The notes beneath the pieces were generated by a model that was not told where the DNA came from, did not search any database, and saw only the letters and a program-made list of their open reading frames with translations. A program made the position numbers and the translations under genes. A DNA stretch of 64,000 nt from Ehretia macrophylla (Eukaryota > Streptophyta > Magnoliopsida > Boraginales > Ehretiaceae), in contig CM075764.1 in assembly GCA_037974665.1 (NCBI GenBank), positions 118,358,325 through 118,422,324 on the forward strand. The letters are read 5' to 3'. Shown here piece by piece: positions 24,701 through 35,868 of this stretch (position 1 is its first letter; every line of letters starts with the position of its first letter).

Positions 24701-25794
24701 GAAGTTTTCTCTTGAAAATATTTCAATATGCATCCTAACTCACCGTAAGCCAAATCGTTTTGTCTCTTTGTTCGAAGATAGTTTTTTTGATCTAGATTTA
24801 AAAATCCAACACAATCTCTTCCACCGACCTCCTTTCCCTTTAGCTCATAAGATTCACACAGAGCAATATCGGAATCGTCTGCTAACTCTATTTGTTCAGC
24901 TTGTATAGAAGATATTCTCCTTTGTGATGGAAGCATATGTGAAAGATCAGCCCTTACAACCTCATGGTTATGTTGAGCAACAAATCGATACACTACATAT
25001 TTTTTAGTAGTTCTATTTAATTTTATCCCCATCAATGCACCACATCCAGTTCTTGTCTCAGTTCTTGGACTTTGAGTAAGATTATCCCGTTTATCTTTTC
25101 TTTGGAATCCTTCTTTTGAACAAATAAATATCTTACTTGTCACTATACTTTCCTTATTATTTTTGCTATAACATTGGATTCTAATACTAAATCCCACATT
25201 TCCAGCATAAACGTTATAAAATGTATAAGCTTCTTCTAAAGTATCAAAAGTCATACCTATAAACGGTATATAATCGTTGTTGTAATTGCATTCTTGATTT
25301 TCATTGGTAGGTTGTAACGTACTAGCCATGTTTAAATCTAAAAAGAGGAGATAAAACAAATAAGTTAATAAAACCCAAACTAAGTGACCCAAAAAATTAA
25401 CTATAGTGAAAACTAAAAAAAATAAAGTGACAAAAATAACTCTGAAAAAACAAAAAATAAAATAAGCTAACTACATAAATAAGTTAATAGATAATGACAA
25501 AAAAAGGCAAAATAGATAATTAAATACAAATATAAATATTGAGTGAGAGATCTTCCAAAATTAATTAGGCGTGATTTGTTTTTATGAGAGAGAAGATAGA
25601 TAAGAGACATTTGTAGAGAGAGGAGAGAGAAAATTCAGAAGGGAGAGAAGACAAATTGTAGAGAGATGAGAGAGAAAAATAGAGCTGTACAAAAAAAAAA
25701 AAAAGTAATCCATGTCGTTTTGCATGGTTGTGATGGAAAGAGAATTCACCAATGACTGAGATTATCCCTCATCTCACTATGACAAAATGGCACC
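21725..25794 (-). mobile_element. Mutator-like element with FAR1-type transposase
   Basis: Long terminal inverted repeats of about 210-220 bp (left 21725 to about 21945, right about 25585-25794) start near GYTGYCATTTTGTYATAGTG and run into a CT-rich tract. They enclose a - strand transposase gene. The paralogous right unit has an uninterrupted sequence around 38118-38128, which proves insertion. I could not identify a clear 9-bp target duplication, so the exact ends are uncertain by up to 20 bp. The noncoding part 21950-22770 shows no gene. Confidence 0.88.
22773..25329 (-). pseudogene. FAR1/MULE transposase gene, one in-frame stop
   Basis: The main exon (23266-25392; ATG chosen at 25329, whose peptide starts MASTLQPTN) encodes, in numbering from 25392: a FAR1 zinc-binding DNA-binding domain (about 50-145), a MULE transposase core (about 268-445) with likely catalytic Asp272, Asp334 or Asp336, and Glu443, and a SWIM zinc finger (C561, C563, C573, H575). 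The product cuts and pastes elements with matching TIRs. The frame ends at TGA 23266-23268. Translation past it stays open to a GT donor at 23211/23212. An acceptor at 23130 joins in phase to a second exon (22773-23129) rich in Gln, Tyr and Pro. The stop therefore appears to be a late nonsense mutation that removes a roughly 136-residue tail. All core domains remain, so partial activity is conceivable. Confidence 0.85.
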
Positions 25795-27271
25795 AATGGC
25801 GGCGTGCATCAGTGCCTTTCTGGCATTATTAAAAGAGCCCTTTCACATCACGTTGACTTTCTGTCCATGAACGTACCTTGTAGGTGTATAAATTTTTTTA
25901 TAACGTCATAAATAAATTTTAATAATTAATAAATTATTTTAACATAATTTTATAAATAATTTATAATTTTTAAATTTCACTTACAATTTTGTAATATTTT
26001 ACAATTATAAAAAGATTTATCTCCAACTTAAACGGCTTTGTCATGGCCGGCTATTGTTCTCACGTCAAGAATGAGTGCGTTAACAGGAGGTAATAATATA
26101 TATCGTGTGAAAAGCGAGGTAGTTGTATGATAGTAACAATATTTCACCTTTTGTAACATTATTATAGGAATATGGGTGACTTGGGTAACTCTTGTCAATG
26201 AAGTTTTTGTCATAGAACGTAAGGTGACATGGTTAAATGGTAAATTATTATAATTAAATATTAAATTTAGTATCTAGTATCATTCTAACGTAGTTTCTAA
26301 TTTTTGTTTTTGTTTTTTGGGTCATACGATAAGCTGGGAGATTTTTTTTTTTCTTATGTATAAAAAATTTGAATCATTTATCTATATTTAAAGAATCTTT
26401 ATTTCAGTTTTACTCTAATAATTTTTTTTTTACATTTAATCAATCTTTTATTTTAAGAAATTCATATTTCAGTTTCAGTCTAGTAGTTTTTTTTATTGGT
26501 CTCACTAAAAATAAAAAATAAAAAGGTATATAAATATTAAATTGTGTATTATAACCTCTAATAAAGAAAAAAATTATTAATCGACTCTTGTAACCGATGG
26601 TCGTGCTATAAGCCAACAAGAATAAGGCTATCTCAATAGAGTCTTTATAATAGGTCTCTATTCATCATTTTAGAGACCTATATAAAGACTAAGATCAATT
26701 TTAAAGATCCACTTAGAGATCAAGATAAAAAAAATTATTTTAGAGACTCATTTAGAGATCAAGATAAAAAAAAATTAAGTCTCTATAAAATTAAGTCTAT
26801 ATATTGTGTTAATTTTAAATTTACATAATAATTTGATTATGTGTTATTTTTTCCTGTATACTACTTTTTTTTAATTAATTATTATTTAAATTATTTCAAC
26901 TTTTTTAACGAATATTTTAATTAAAAAATCAATAAATTTCTACAATCATAATATTTAAAAAATTAAGATTACGTTTCACCTAAACTAAAAAAAACATACA
27001 AAAATAACCTAAATTAAAAAAAATATAAAAAAATAACCTAAACTAAAATAACATTAAAAAATAAAATACAAAATCCTCATTAAATATATTAAAAAACTTA
27101 ATTAAAAAAATAACCTAAACTAAAAAAATATAAAAAATAGTCTAAACTAAAATAAAATTAAAAAATAAAATACAAAAACCTAAATAAAAATATTTAAAAA
27201 ATCCCCCAACCTTCCTTTCCTTCTCTTCGTTTTTTACCTGCAGCCCCGTCCCTTTTTAGCCCTTTTTTCCG
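25795..27271. repeat. Upstream spacer of DC1 gene A (paralog of 38125-46286)
   Basis: Matches the right unit in blocks: 25800-26130 with 38125-38455, 26130-26700 with 44054-44688, and 26700-27270 with 45731-46286. The right unit differs by the Copia and MITE insertions at the block borders. The second copy of the interspersed repeat lies at 26490-26640. No gene seen. Confidence 0.8.
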
Positions 27272-27482
27272 TGCACACACACAAACACATACATATATAC
27301 ACACACACAGATCTATATACACATACACAAACACATACATATATACACACACACAGATCTATATACACATACATATATACATACACACAGAGATCTATAC
27401 ACACACACAAACACATACATAGATTCACATATATATATATATATATATGTGTTTGTATGTGCTGCGCCTCCCCCCCCCCCCC
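27272..27482. repeat. (CA)n/(TA)n microsatellite ending in a poly-C run, upstream of DC1 A
   Basis: A CA-rich tract with ATATATACAC and AGATCTATATACAC variants is followed by (AT)n and then 13 C residues (27470-27482). The same arrangement precedes DC1 B. The open frames here are simple-repeat artefacts. Confidence 0.9.
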
Positions 27483-27836
27483 GCCTTTTTTTCAGTTTAT
27501 TGAACAAAATTTTTTGGTTTCTTTTTTTTTTTCTTGGTTGATGAAAAAAAAATCTATTATTTTTTTGGTTTGTTTTCAGATCTGACGATCTATTGTCAGA
27601 ATTTTTTGGTTTGTTTTTTTGTTTTTTTTTCTTGTCTGATGAATGAAAAAAAAATTATTTTTTTATCAAAAAGTGTCAAATACTATTTTAAAGACTTCCC
27701 TTAGTGTTAATTTTTACTTAATAGACACTAATTTTTCCTCAATAGACTCTATTAAGGATGTCCCAGTGGGTGTGGGAGTGGTTGAGTTCGGAAAATATTT
27801 TTTTCTTCTCACAGTAGAGAGAGAGAGAGAAGAGAA

Positions 27837-30460
27837 ATGGAAATGAATCATTTTGCCCACGAGCATCCCTTGATCCTCAAAGATATGCGAAAGGGTAAAG
27901 AAAAGTGTCGCGGATGTAAAGAGAGAATCTCAGCGTCGGAGGCCGCATATGAATGTGGGAAGTGTGTGGACTACTTCCTCCACAAAACATGTGGTGAGCT
28001 ACCGAGGGAGTTGAATTATCCCAACCATATTCACGCACACTCACTCGTCCTTCTCCCTGAATCACCTTATGGAGTTGGAGGTTTCGTATGCGATGTGTGC
28101 GGCGAAAGTTTCAGGGATGGTTTCACATACCACTGCTCCCTCTGTAAATTTGATTTGGATATATCATGTGCTGTTTGGTTGAGAGGAAGTACGGATATGA
28201 ATAATTTTCTCCACAAGCATCCCTTGATCCTCAAAGAGGATGTGCCAGATTATATTGAAAGGTTCTGTCGCGGATGTGATGAAACAATCCGATCGTGGGA
28301 GCCCGCTTATGGATGTGAGGAGTGTTCATACTACGTCTTCCACAAAAGATGTGGTGAACTGCCGAGGGAGATGAAGTATCATCCCAAGCATGACCAGCAC
28401 ACACTCATCCTTCTACCTTATTCACGAAGAAAATTTTTATGCAATGAGTGTGGCGTAAATTTGAGAGGTTTTTCCTACCACTGTTCCCTCTGTGAATTTA
28501 ATCTGGATATATCATGTGCTGTTTGGCCAATGGAAATTCATCATTTTTCCCATCAACATCCCTTGATCCTCAACAGGAGTCGAAAGGCTAAATTTGAAAT
28601 CTGGAGGACGTGTCGTGGCTGTTCTGGTTCTATCTATGGGGATGAAATGGCATTTAGATGTGGTGAGGGTGAAAATGATTACATCCTCCACAAAGAATGT
28701 GCCCAATTACCGAGGGAGATCATGCATCCCAGCCATTATCAAGACCCACTCATCCTTCAAACTTCCATAAAAATCAATTGCAGTGGTTGCCGCGAGTCTC
28801 CTTCTGGATTGATGTATTACTGCTCCCCCTGTCAATTTGCTCTGCACATAGAATGTGCTATGAAAGATAATTACGTAATATGTGCCTCTGAGGAGGACCG
28901 CTATCTTAGGCATAAAAGTCACCCACAGCACTCGCTCATACTTCAACCAAGGGAAGCTTTGTTCCTTTGCGATGCTTGTGGATTGAAAAAAGAAGATCGT
29001 TTCTGCACATGTTCTTCCTGTACTTTTATGATCCACAAGAGTTGCGCTTTATTACCGGAAACAAACAAATGCAAGGCTCACGATTCATGTGATCTCACCC
29101 TTTCCTACGGTTTTCCATCTGATTACAAAAACTTCAAGTATGATTGTGATGTTTGCCGCAAGAGAATATACGATTGGTATTGGATTTATTACTGTGGCGA
29201 CTGCAGATATTTTGTTCACCTTGGATGTATCACAACTGAGATTGAAGTTGATGCGTAAGACATCCTTTCTTCTTCCCTCCACATCCCTCTTTTTATATTT
29301 TTATTTTTATTTTTGAATTTCTGTTGATTCTATTTGTCCTGCAGTATTCTGACAATATATATTATAATTTCCATGCTACCAGAGACGACGATGATTTGTT
29401 TGACGATGCAAGTTTTGAAAAGAGACTTCTAAAGGTTCTGCTTTACGATGATATGTTACACTTACCGGCGATTGACATATCTAAAGAGCTTATTGGACGT
29501 TTCTTGCTTAGAAAGAATAGCCTCGCTCATATTCAACCACAAATCGAACACTTCGGCCATAAGCAGCACCCCTTGATTCTTTTCCATGAGCTGCAAAATG
29601 ACATAGACGAAGATGAGGAAATCTTATGCGACTGTTGCATTGAGCCTATTTCATCTGCTGATTATTATTCTTGTGTGGAGTGTAGTTACTTTCTCCACCT
29701 ATCTTGTGTCAAACTACCAAACAAACTGCAACATCCCAGTCATCAGCGGCACCCTCTCACCCTTGGTTGCCACAAGAATTTCTATGACACTTTTGAGTGC
29801 AATAAATGCAAAGCAGATTCCAATGGATTCTTCTTCAAGTGCGAGACCTGCGAGGGTTTCTACCTTGACGTGAAGTGTGCTGCTATGCCCACTATCATTG
29901 AGCACAAAAGTCATGGTCATCCCCTGATCTTTCGGGGTGAATATATTAAAAAAGAATGCATTGCTTGTGGTGAGGAAACATGGCCAACTTGCCTTGATTG
30001 TGAGTCTTGCGAATTCTATTTGCACGAAAGATGTGCAATGCTCCCTGGGGAGGTTAGGCATAGATTTGATCCACATCCACTTCTGCTGAGGTTTCCGCCG
30101 TATAAAGACCATCCCGAGATATTCATGTGTGCTATATGCGAATACGAAATTCATCCCAAGCATTGGCTTTATCATTGTTCTGAATGCGATAACTCCTTCC
30201 ACCCCAATTGTGTTCCAAGACTCAAAGAATTTGAAAGAGTCAAGTTTGGAGGCATACTTAAAGTGAGCTCCCACCCACACCCTCTCAAGTTTGTTCAGGA
30301 GCCCAGGGTAAGAAACAATTGTAACCATTGTTCTCAAACAATTTATAGTTGGGAAATGCTCTTCGAATGTGAAGATTGCAGATTTTCCCTATGTCTTAAA
30401 TGTGTTCGTGAAATGTCCTATAGTTCATCGTTTCTCAATATCATATATCCTGTTGGATAG
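27837..30460 (+). CDS. DC1 (cysteine/histidine-rich C1) domain protein, copy A
   Basis: Two exons, 27837-29254 and 29383-30460, predict an 831-residue protein. The intron starts GTAAGA at 29255; the acceptor ctaccag (ending 29382) is the one that keeps the large second frame open (Ala codon GC|A). A cctgcag acceptor ending 29344 would shift the frame. The protein is about 13 DC1 modules, each with H-x-H-P-L-x-L, two C-x2-C pairs and a final H-x2-C; eight are in exon 1 and five in exon 2, joined by an acidic linker. DC1 proteins bind zinc and some bind lipid; several act in stress or immunity signalling, but no specific function is established here. There is no signal peptide or membrane segment. 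Oddities versus copy B: module 5 has Gly278 in place of a zinc-ligand Cys, and a TA insertion at the stop adds 13 residues. A GA-rich tract directly precedes the ATG. Family call is very secure, function unknown. Confidence 0.88.
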
Positions 30461-32646
30461 ACGAGCCATTGAAACAAAATAGGATTTTTAGGCGTTGTTT
30501 ATGTCTCATTTTGTTCAGTGATTGATATTTGTTTACATGCTGCTTGTATTGGGAGTTCATCTTGAGGTACCATTTATGACATTCTATTGACTCACCATCA
30601 TTACAGTACAGCTGCTAAAGTCTTCTCTTTTCCTTTTAAAAAAATGGGGAGCTTACAATCATGGGTGATATTTCCTCATCTTCTTTAATAGATAGGTATA
30701 TTTTAGTTGATAAATTTCATACATGCTTAATTTATTTATTTATTGGCAAGATAATTTTCATTTTTTTTTTTGCACAGGATAAATTTGTTTTAATTTCGTA
30801 CATCCTTTTAGTTCTATGCACAATTGTTTTTGCTAATGTTGTTGTTAGTGGGTGAATATCTTGAGACATGATACCAATAAAATAGTTGAGATAAGCAATT
30901 TTTCAAAATACTTCTCATACTAATTTTTTAGTGTATGAAAATGTTTGGTTCCTTATGGCACCTTTGGTCGTCCCTGATCGCGAAGTCTATTAGATATGTT
31001 ATTCATTGTAAATTTTTATTGTTATAGCTGTTGATAATTATATCATTCTGCAACCTTGTATGAATATCCGATCAAGGATGGATATACAATAATTTTCTCT
31101 GTAGAGGCTAACTGAGATAAGTATGTTTAATGACCGAAAATAAAAGAAAAACTATTTTTAATTATTCTATAAAGTCATTATGGTGGATCCTACCCAACAT
31201 CCTATATGCAAACTTTGCGTGTTTTCAATTTAAGAATAGCTTTAACCATTAATAAATAAGAATTTAAGAATGTCATTATACACAAATTTTGCGTTTGATT
31301 GAATTTAAGAATGGCTTTGACAACAACAACAAAAAAAAATCATGTTTTTTGGTCAACAAAAGAAAAGAATTTAAGAATATCATTACGTGCAAACTTTGAG
31401 TGTGATAGAATTTAAGAATCACTTTGACCAAAAAAGAGAAGAAAAAAGTATAAGAATGCAGAGCATCTTATCTCCACTCTTTGCATATGATAGAATTAAA
31501 GAATTGGTAAATTAGTACATTGGGTTTTTTTATGTGAAATGACTATATATAGTAGCAAAATGCAACTGGCATATGAAAATATTACACTCTTTATAACTAG
31601 TTGTTTTACAGTAACTGAAAATAATTTTTTTTATTAACTTGTTTTAAAATATTACCGAACACCAGACAATGAAGAAAATATTTTCTAAAAGAAAATTTTA
31701 CCAAAAACAAATGGAGCCTTTAGAAGCAAATTTGTTGGCTGTTCACACACCGACGAAATTTTCTTCACAATTCGACTGATAGATTTGGATCTCCACATGG
31801 TATTCAATAATTCTTTTTAATTATTTTACTTTTTAATAATGAGTTAGGAGTTCAAATGCACCAGTGTTGTCATGATAACTAAAACAACTTTTGGAAATTC
31901 ATTTGAATTATAACTGAATTTAATGAGAATTTGTATTTAAAAATTAATTCTCTTATTTAGAATTAAAAAATAATATTAAGTCAATTCTAAAATTTGTAAA
32001 TATCTTTATTGTTGGTATTCTTTTTATGTTCCTATATTTTGAAACTTTGTTTTTTTAACTTTGACAGAAAAATATATTCCATCAATATCACTAATTATTT
32101 TTAAAATTAAATTCACTTAATTAATATTGATGAGTAATTAATATGAATAGATAGATGAATAAATAATTTGTAATTTTAGATGTCTAATTAAGTATTTTAA
32201 AATTAAATAAAATTAAGGATATATGAATAAATAACATATAACTTGGGCTTTTAATTTGAAGACCAAAATGATGTTTGGATTAAGAAATATGAAAAATAAA
32301 TTTATCGTGAAAAAGCTTGCAAGAAAAAGAAAAAATAATTACATAGAAAATTAGAGCAAAAGACTAAGAGCAATAAAAAGGAAATAAAATTTAGAGGTTA
32401 GTTTAGTCTTTAAAAGATGATTGACTAATTTTGTGTCTTGGAATTACAAATTCTACCTCTTGAATAAGGATTTGGATAAATCTTGAATAAATCCAAGATT
32501 TGTAAATCTTGAATTTCTAATTTTTTAAATAGGTGCTTCCAAACACAAAAAGTTATATTTGCAAATAAATTTCACAAAATTTTATAAAATTCATTTATTT
32601 CAAACAGTATATAAAAATATAAGAAGAAATAGTACTTATCGGCAAC
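30461..32646. repeat. Downstream spacer of DC1 A (paralog of 49522-51785)
   Basis: Aligned throughout with the spacer after DC1 B, including the 3' UTR-like start, the minisatellite family at 31190-31480 and an AT-rich stretch at 31860-32640. No gene is seen in either copy. Confidence 0.8.
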
Positions 32647-33952
32647 CAACGACGGAGCTAAAGGGGGGCAGGTAGGGGCCCGGGCCCCCCCCATTTTTAA
32701 AAAAAAAAAAATTTACATGTAATTGTTTTTTTAAAAAACCAGTTCGGCCCCCCCCATTTTTTTTTGTCCACCCTTTTTGCAACACTAACAAAACCTTTTA
32801 TTTAAAATAATATTATAATTATAACTTTAATTATTACATTCTATAATTTTTTTTTAAAAAAAAAACCTTTCCTACCTTTACCATATGGCCATATGCACGA
32901 CCAAAATTTATTCTTCTTCATTTCTTATTTTCTTATTCTTCTTTCTTCATCTTTCTCTTGTTCTCCAGCGGACCATCTCCTCTCCTAAGGTAAGTTTTAT
33001 TAAACTTATGATTATTTAATAAATTTTGTTTGTTAGATAATTTTATCTATAATTTATTTTGTTAATGTTTTTTTTAGTGGGTAAATATCTTGATTCTTGA
33101 AGAAAGAGATAATTAAGGTAATTAATTTGACTAAAATACTCCTCTTTATATTTTTTAGTGCATATTCTTTGTCAATTATATTTTAAAGTCAATTTTAGTA
33201 TTTTATGTGAAATAGATAATTTTAGTTTTTAAATTTTAGTGAGTTATAATGTGTATAAGATTAATGTGTAGATTGGAGAAGATTAATTGTTGAAAAAGCA
33301 AAATTCAAATATAGAATTAGAGGCATGATAAATTATCACTTTTTTATTCGACTACATATTTTTTTTAATACAAAAAAATTAAGAGGATTTATGAGTTGAA
33401 AGATTTGACCATCTTATTAGATTTGTGAAGAGAATTGGTGAAAACTAGAAAATTAGAAGCTTATCCTTTGGTTGATAGGTTGATATGGTTGATTTTGACT
33501 CTTCCAGGCTTGACATCAACAACAGAACGAGTTTTTTATGCTATGAAAGTTATCAAAACAAGGTTTCGCAATCGGATGGAGGATGACTTTCTCAAAGATA
33601 ATATGATTGTTTATATCGAAAAGGAAATTGCTAAAGATATTTTTGTTGATACAATAATTGATGAATTCTATTTCAGGAAAGACAAATCCAACTTCATTGA
33701 CTGAACTGGTAAACACTACTTTACATAATTTTGTGTTATTTTTTTGCAAAATAGTATTTTTTTTACACTTATTTATGTTTGAATTTTTTAATTAGTTCTT
33801 TATTATTTAATTTTAGTATAATTAATTTTGTTAATTAGAAATTGAAAGATATTTATTGAATTTAATTTATAATGGTAAAAAATACTGTAGCAAAAATACT
33901 GTACAAAAAAAAATTCGGCCCCCCCAATACTAAATTCCTGGCTCCGTCCCTG
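32647..33952 (+). mobile_element. hAT-superfamily element, deletion derivative
   Basis: A 1306-bp insertion is flanked by a perfect 8-bp duplication TCGGCAAC (32639-32646 and 33953-33960). Its ends are inverted: left CAACGACGGAGCTAAAG, right (reverse complement) CAGGGACGGAGCCAGGAA. An 8-bp duplication and CAGGG-type TIRs define hAT elements. The right unit has a single uninterrupted site at about 51785. Inside, only the transposase C-terminus remains. Confidence 0.93.
33435..33707 (+). pseudogene. hAT transposase C-terminal (dimerisation) fragment
   Basis: Ninety codons carry the hAT C-terminal dimerisation signature: YPLVDRLIWLILTLPG, then TSTTERVFYAMKVIKT and a YIEKEI segment. This matches the TTF-type zinc-finger/DUF4371 class of plant hAT transposases. 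The catalytic core and BED or TTF finger are absent, and there is no ATG at the start. It cannot encode a working transposase, but its TIRs could be mobilised by a relative. Confidence 0.85.
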
Positions 33953-33960
33953 TCGGCAAC

Positions 33961-35868
33961 TACACCTTTACTATATCCCTGTTCCAATATTATGACTCAA
34001 TAAATAAAAAACATAAAAAGTATCTACACACTTGTATATAGACAGAAAAGACTAGACAATAATACTTTCTATGCACGTAAAAAGATTTCGTGTCAACAAA
34101 TCAAGTAAATTAAAAACAAACTTATACAAGACTAATGAATTTGATTTGGATATATATATGATTATGAATTGTGAGTCTCACCTTTGCTTGCGGTTTTCCA
34201 ACTGATTACAAATTTCAGGTTTAATTTTAATATTTATGGCAACAAAATATTACACCAAGTTTATTAGTATTAATTATGCTCGAAATGATTTTTGTATTAA
34301 TCAAATGTTAAGGATGAGAGCTAGCCTTGACATCAGCATCCAATATTGTACGTAAAAACACCTGAAACTTTGGTAGCTATAAATGTTCTATCCACACACA
34401 AAGGGTTATTATTGCATGGAGTTGACAACAGTATCTATCTACGCCTTTGTAACGTCATTCTAAGCTTTTCGGTAACTTGAGTTCGACCCTCGGAAATGAA
34501 ATTTTGTTACAAAGATTTTGATAAAGTGATTGGACAATAATTTATTGTAATCAATTAGATATTTAGATATAGTATTTAGTATGAAGTTTTTTCTATTTTA
34601 ATTGCTTATACATATATAAAGCTTTGGAGATTTTTTTTCCTTTTTGGGTCATACGATAAGCTGGGAATTTTTTTTTCTATTTTTTATTTCATTAAGCTGG
34701 GAGTTCAAATGCACCATTAATATCAATGACAAAAATTTGCATAAAAATCAATGGAAATAGTTACTGGTGGCAACCCTTTTCTTTTACTTTTTATTTTTTT
34801 TTATTCAAAAGGAATCTTAAGCTATTTTACATCACTTAAAATACTACAAATAAGAATGAATCTCGAGAATGACTTGTGATCGAATTTAAGAATGACTTTG
34901 ATCATAAAGAACGAAAATAATTTAAGAATGTTATTATATGCAAACTTTACGTGTAATCGAATTTAAGAATAACTTTGACCATAAAGAAGAAAAGAATTTA
35001 AGAATGTCATTATACGCGAGCTTCACGTATGATTGAATTTAAGAATAACTTTAACCATTAAAGAACAAAAAAAGAATTTAAGATTTTTCTTTTTCTTTTT
35101 TTGATTCAGGGGGCCTATCGCCGTACAATATAACCAGTGAGATTCGAACTTGCATACATAGCGAGTTACATAGCACAAGACCAAAGTCCCAGTAACAAAT
35201 TTAAGAATGTTAGTACTTGCAAACTTTGCGTGTAATAGAATTTAAGAATCGCTTTAATCCAGAAAAAGGAAGAAAAACATTAAAGAATGGCAAGCAACAT
35301 ATTGTCAGCAGTACTCTTTGCAATGGAATTTAAGAATATGGAACCCATCCCATGTGAGTATTATTTTTGAAGAGTTTCCCGAATATTAAAATTAATTGTT
35401 GTGGATGGAAAATTTGTTAATTTTTTTTTAAGGCTATTCTTTGAAATCCACTATGCAATTTCCTTTGCTAGAGTATCAACCACTTTATACTCTCCATGAA
35501 TTCTGCCATTTTATGGTCGCCACCGTGAGTGCACTTATGTTAGTATACAAAAAAGAATCTTAATTAATATTCCAGGAAAACTTTTTTCAATATAATTATG
35601 CTAAAATGGACTAATGGGTATGTAAATGTGTCTATAATTCTTGGAATTCTCATTGTTTTTGTTTTCAGGTCATTCATTAACTCCTACTCCAAACATTTCG
35701 ACCCTTGACAAACTTACATTACACAAATTGAAGTAAACCTCCAAATGAGGATCTGGCTTGGTCTGTGGATGGCCAACGTTCGAATGCTATGGGCTGAGGG
35801 GCAGGTGGGGGCGGGGGAATTAAAAATAAAAAATAAAAAAGAAAGTAAACACCTCCAAACGACACAGA
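33961..35868. repeat. Spacer between hAT element and PPR copy A
   Basis: Paralogous to 51786-53667. It contains minisatellite units (34860-35340) and a B-box-like gagattcgaacttgc at about 35140 that suggests a tRNA-derived SINE remnant on the - strand. A segment around 34440-34500 with gagttcgaccctcgg may be another. No gene seen. Confidence 0.6.

Noticed and set aside
22773..25392. Domesticated FAR1/FHY3 host transcription factor
   Set aside because: The gene sits between long terminal inverted repeats and is absent from the paralogous unit, so it is a transposase.
27234..27585. His/Thr- and Cys/Val/Tyr-rich open frames on both strands (also 46207-46559)
   Set aside because: They are translations of the CA/TA microsatellite and the poly-C run, with no domain and no conserved frame between the two copies.
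29714..30337. 207-codon antisense frame shared with 48808-49428
   Set aside because: It lies wholly antisense to DC1 exon 2 in both copies; its conservation follows from that of the DC1 coding strand.
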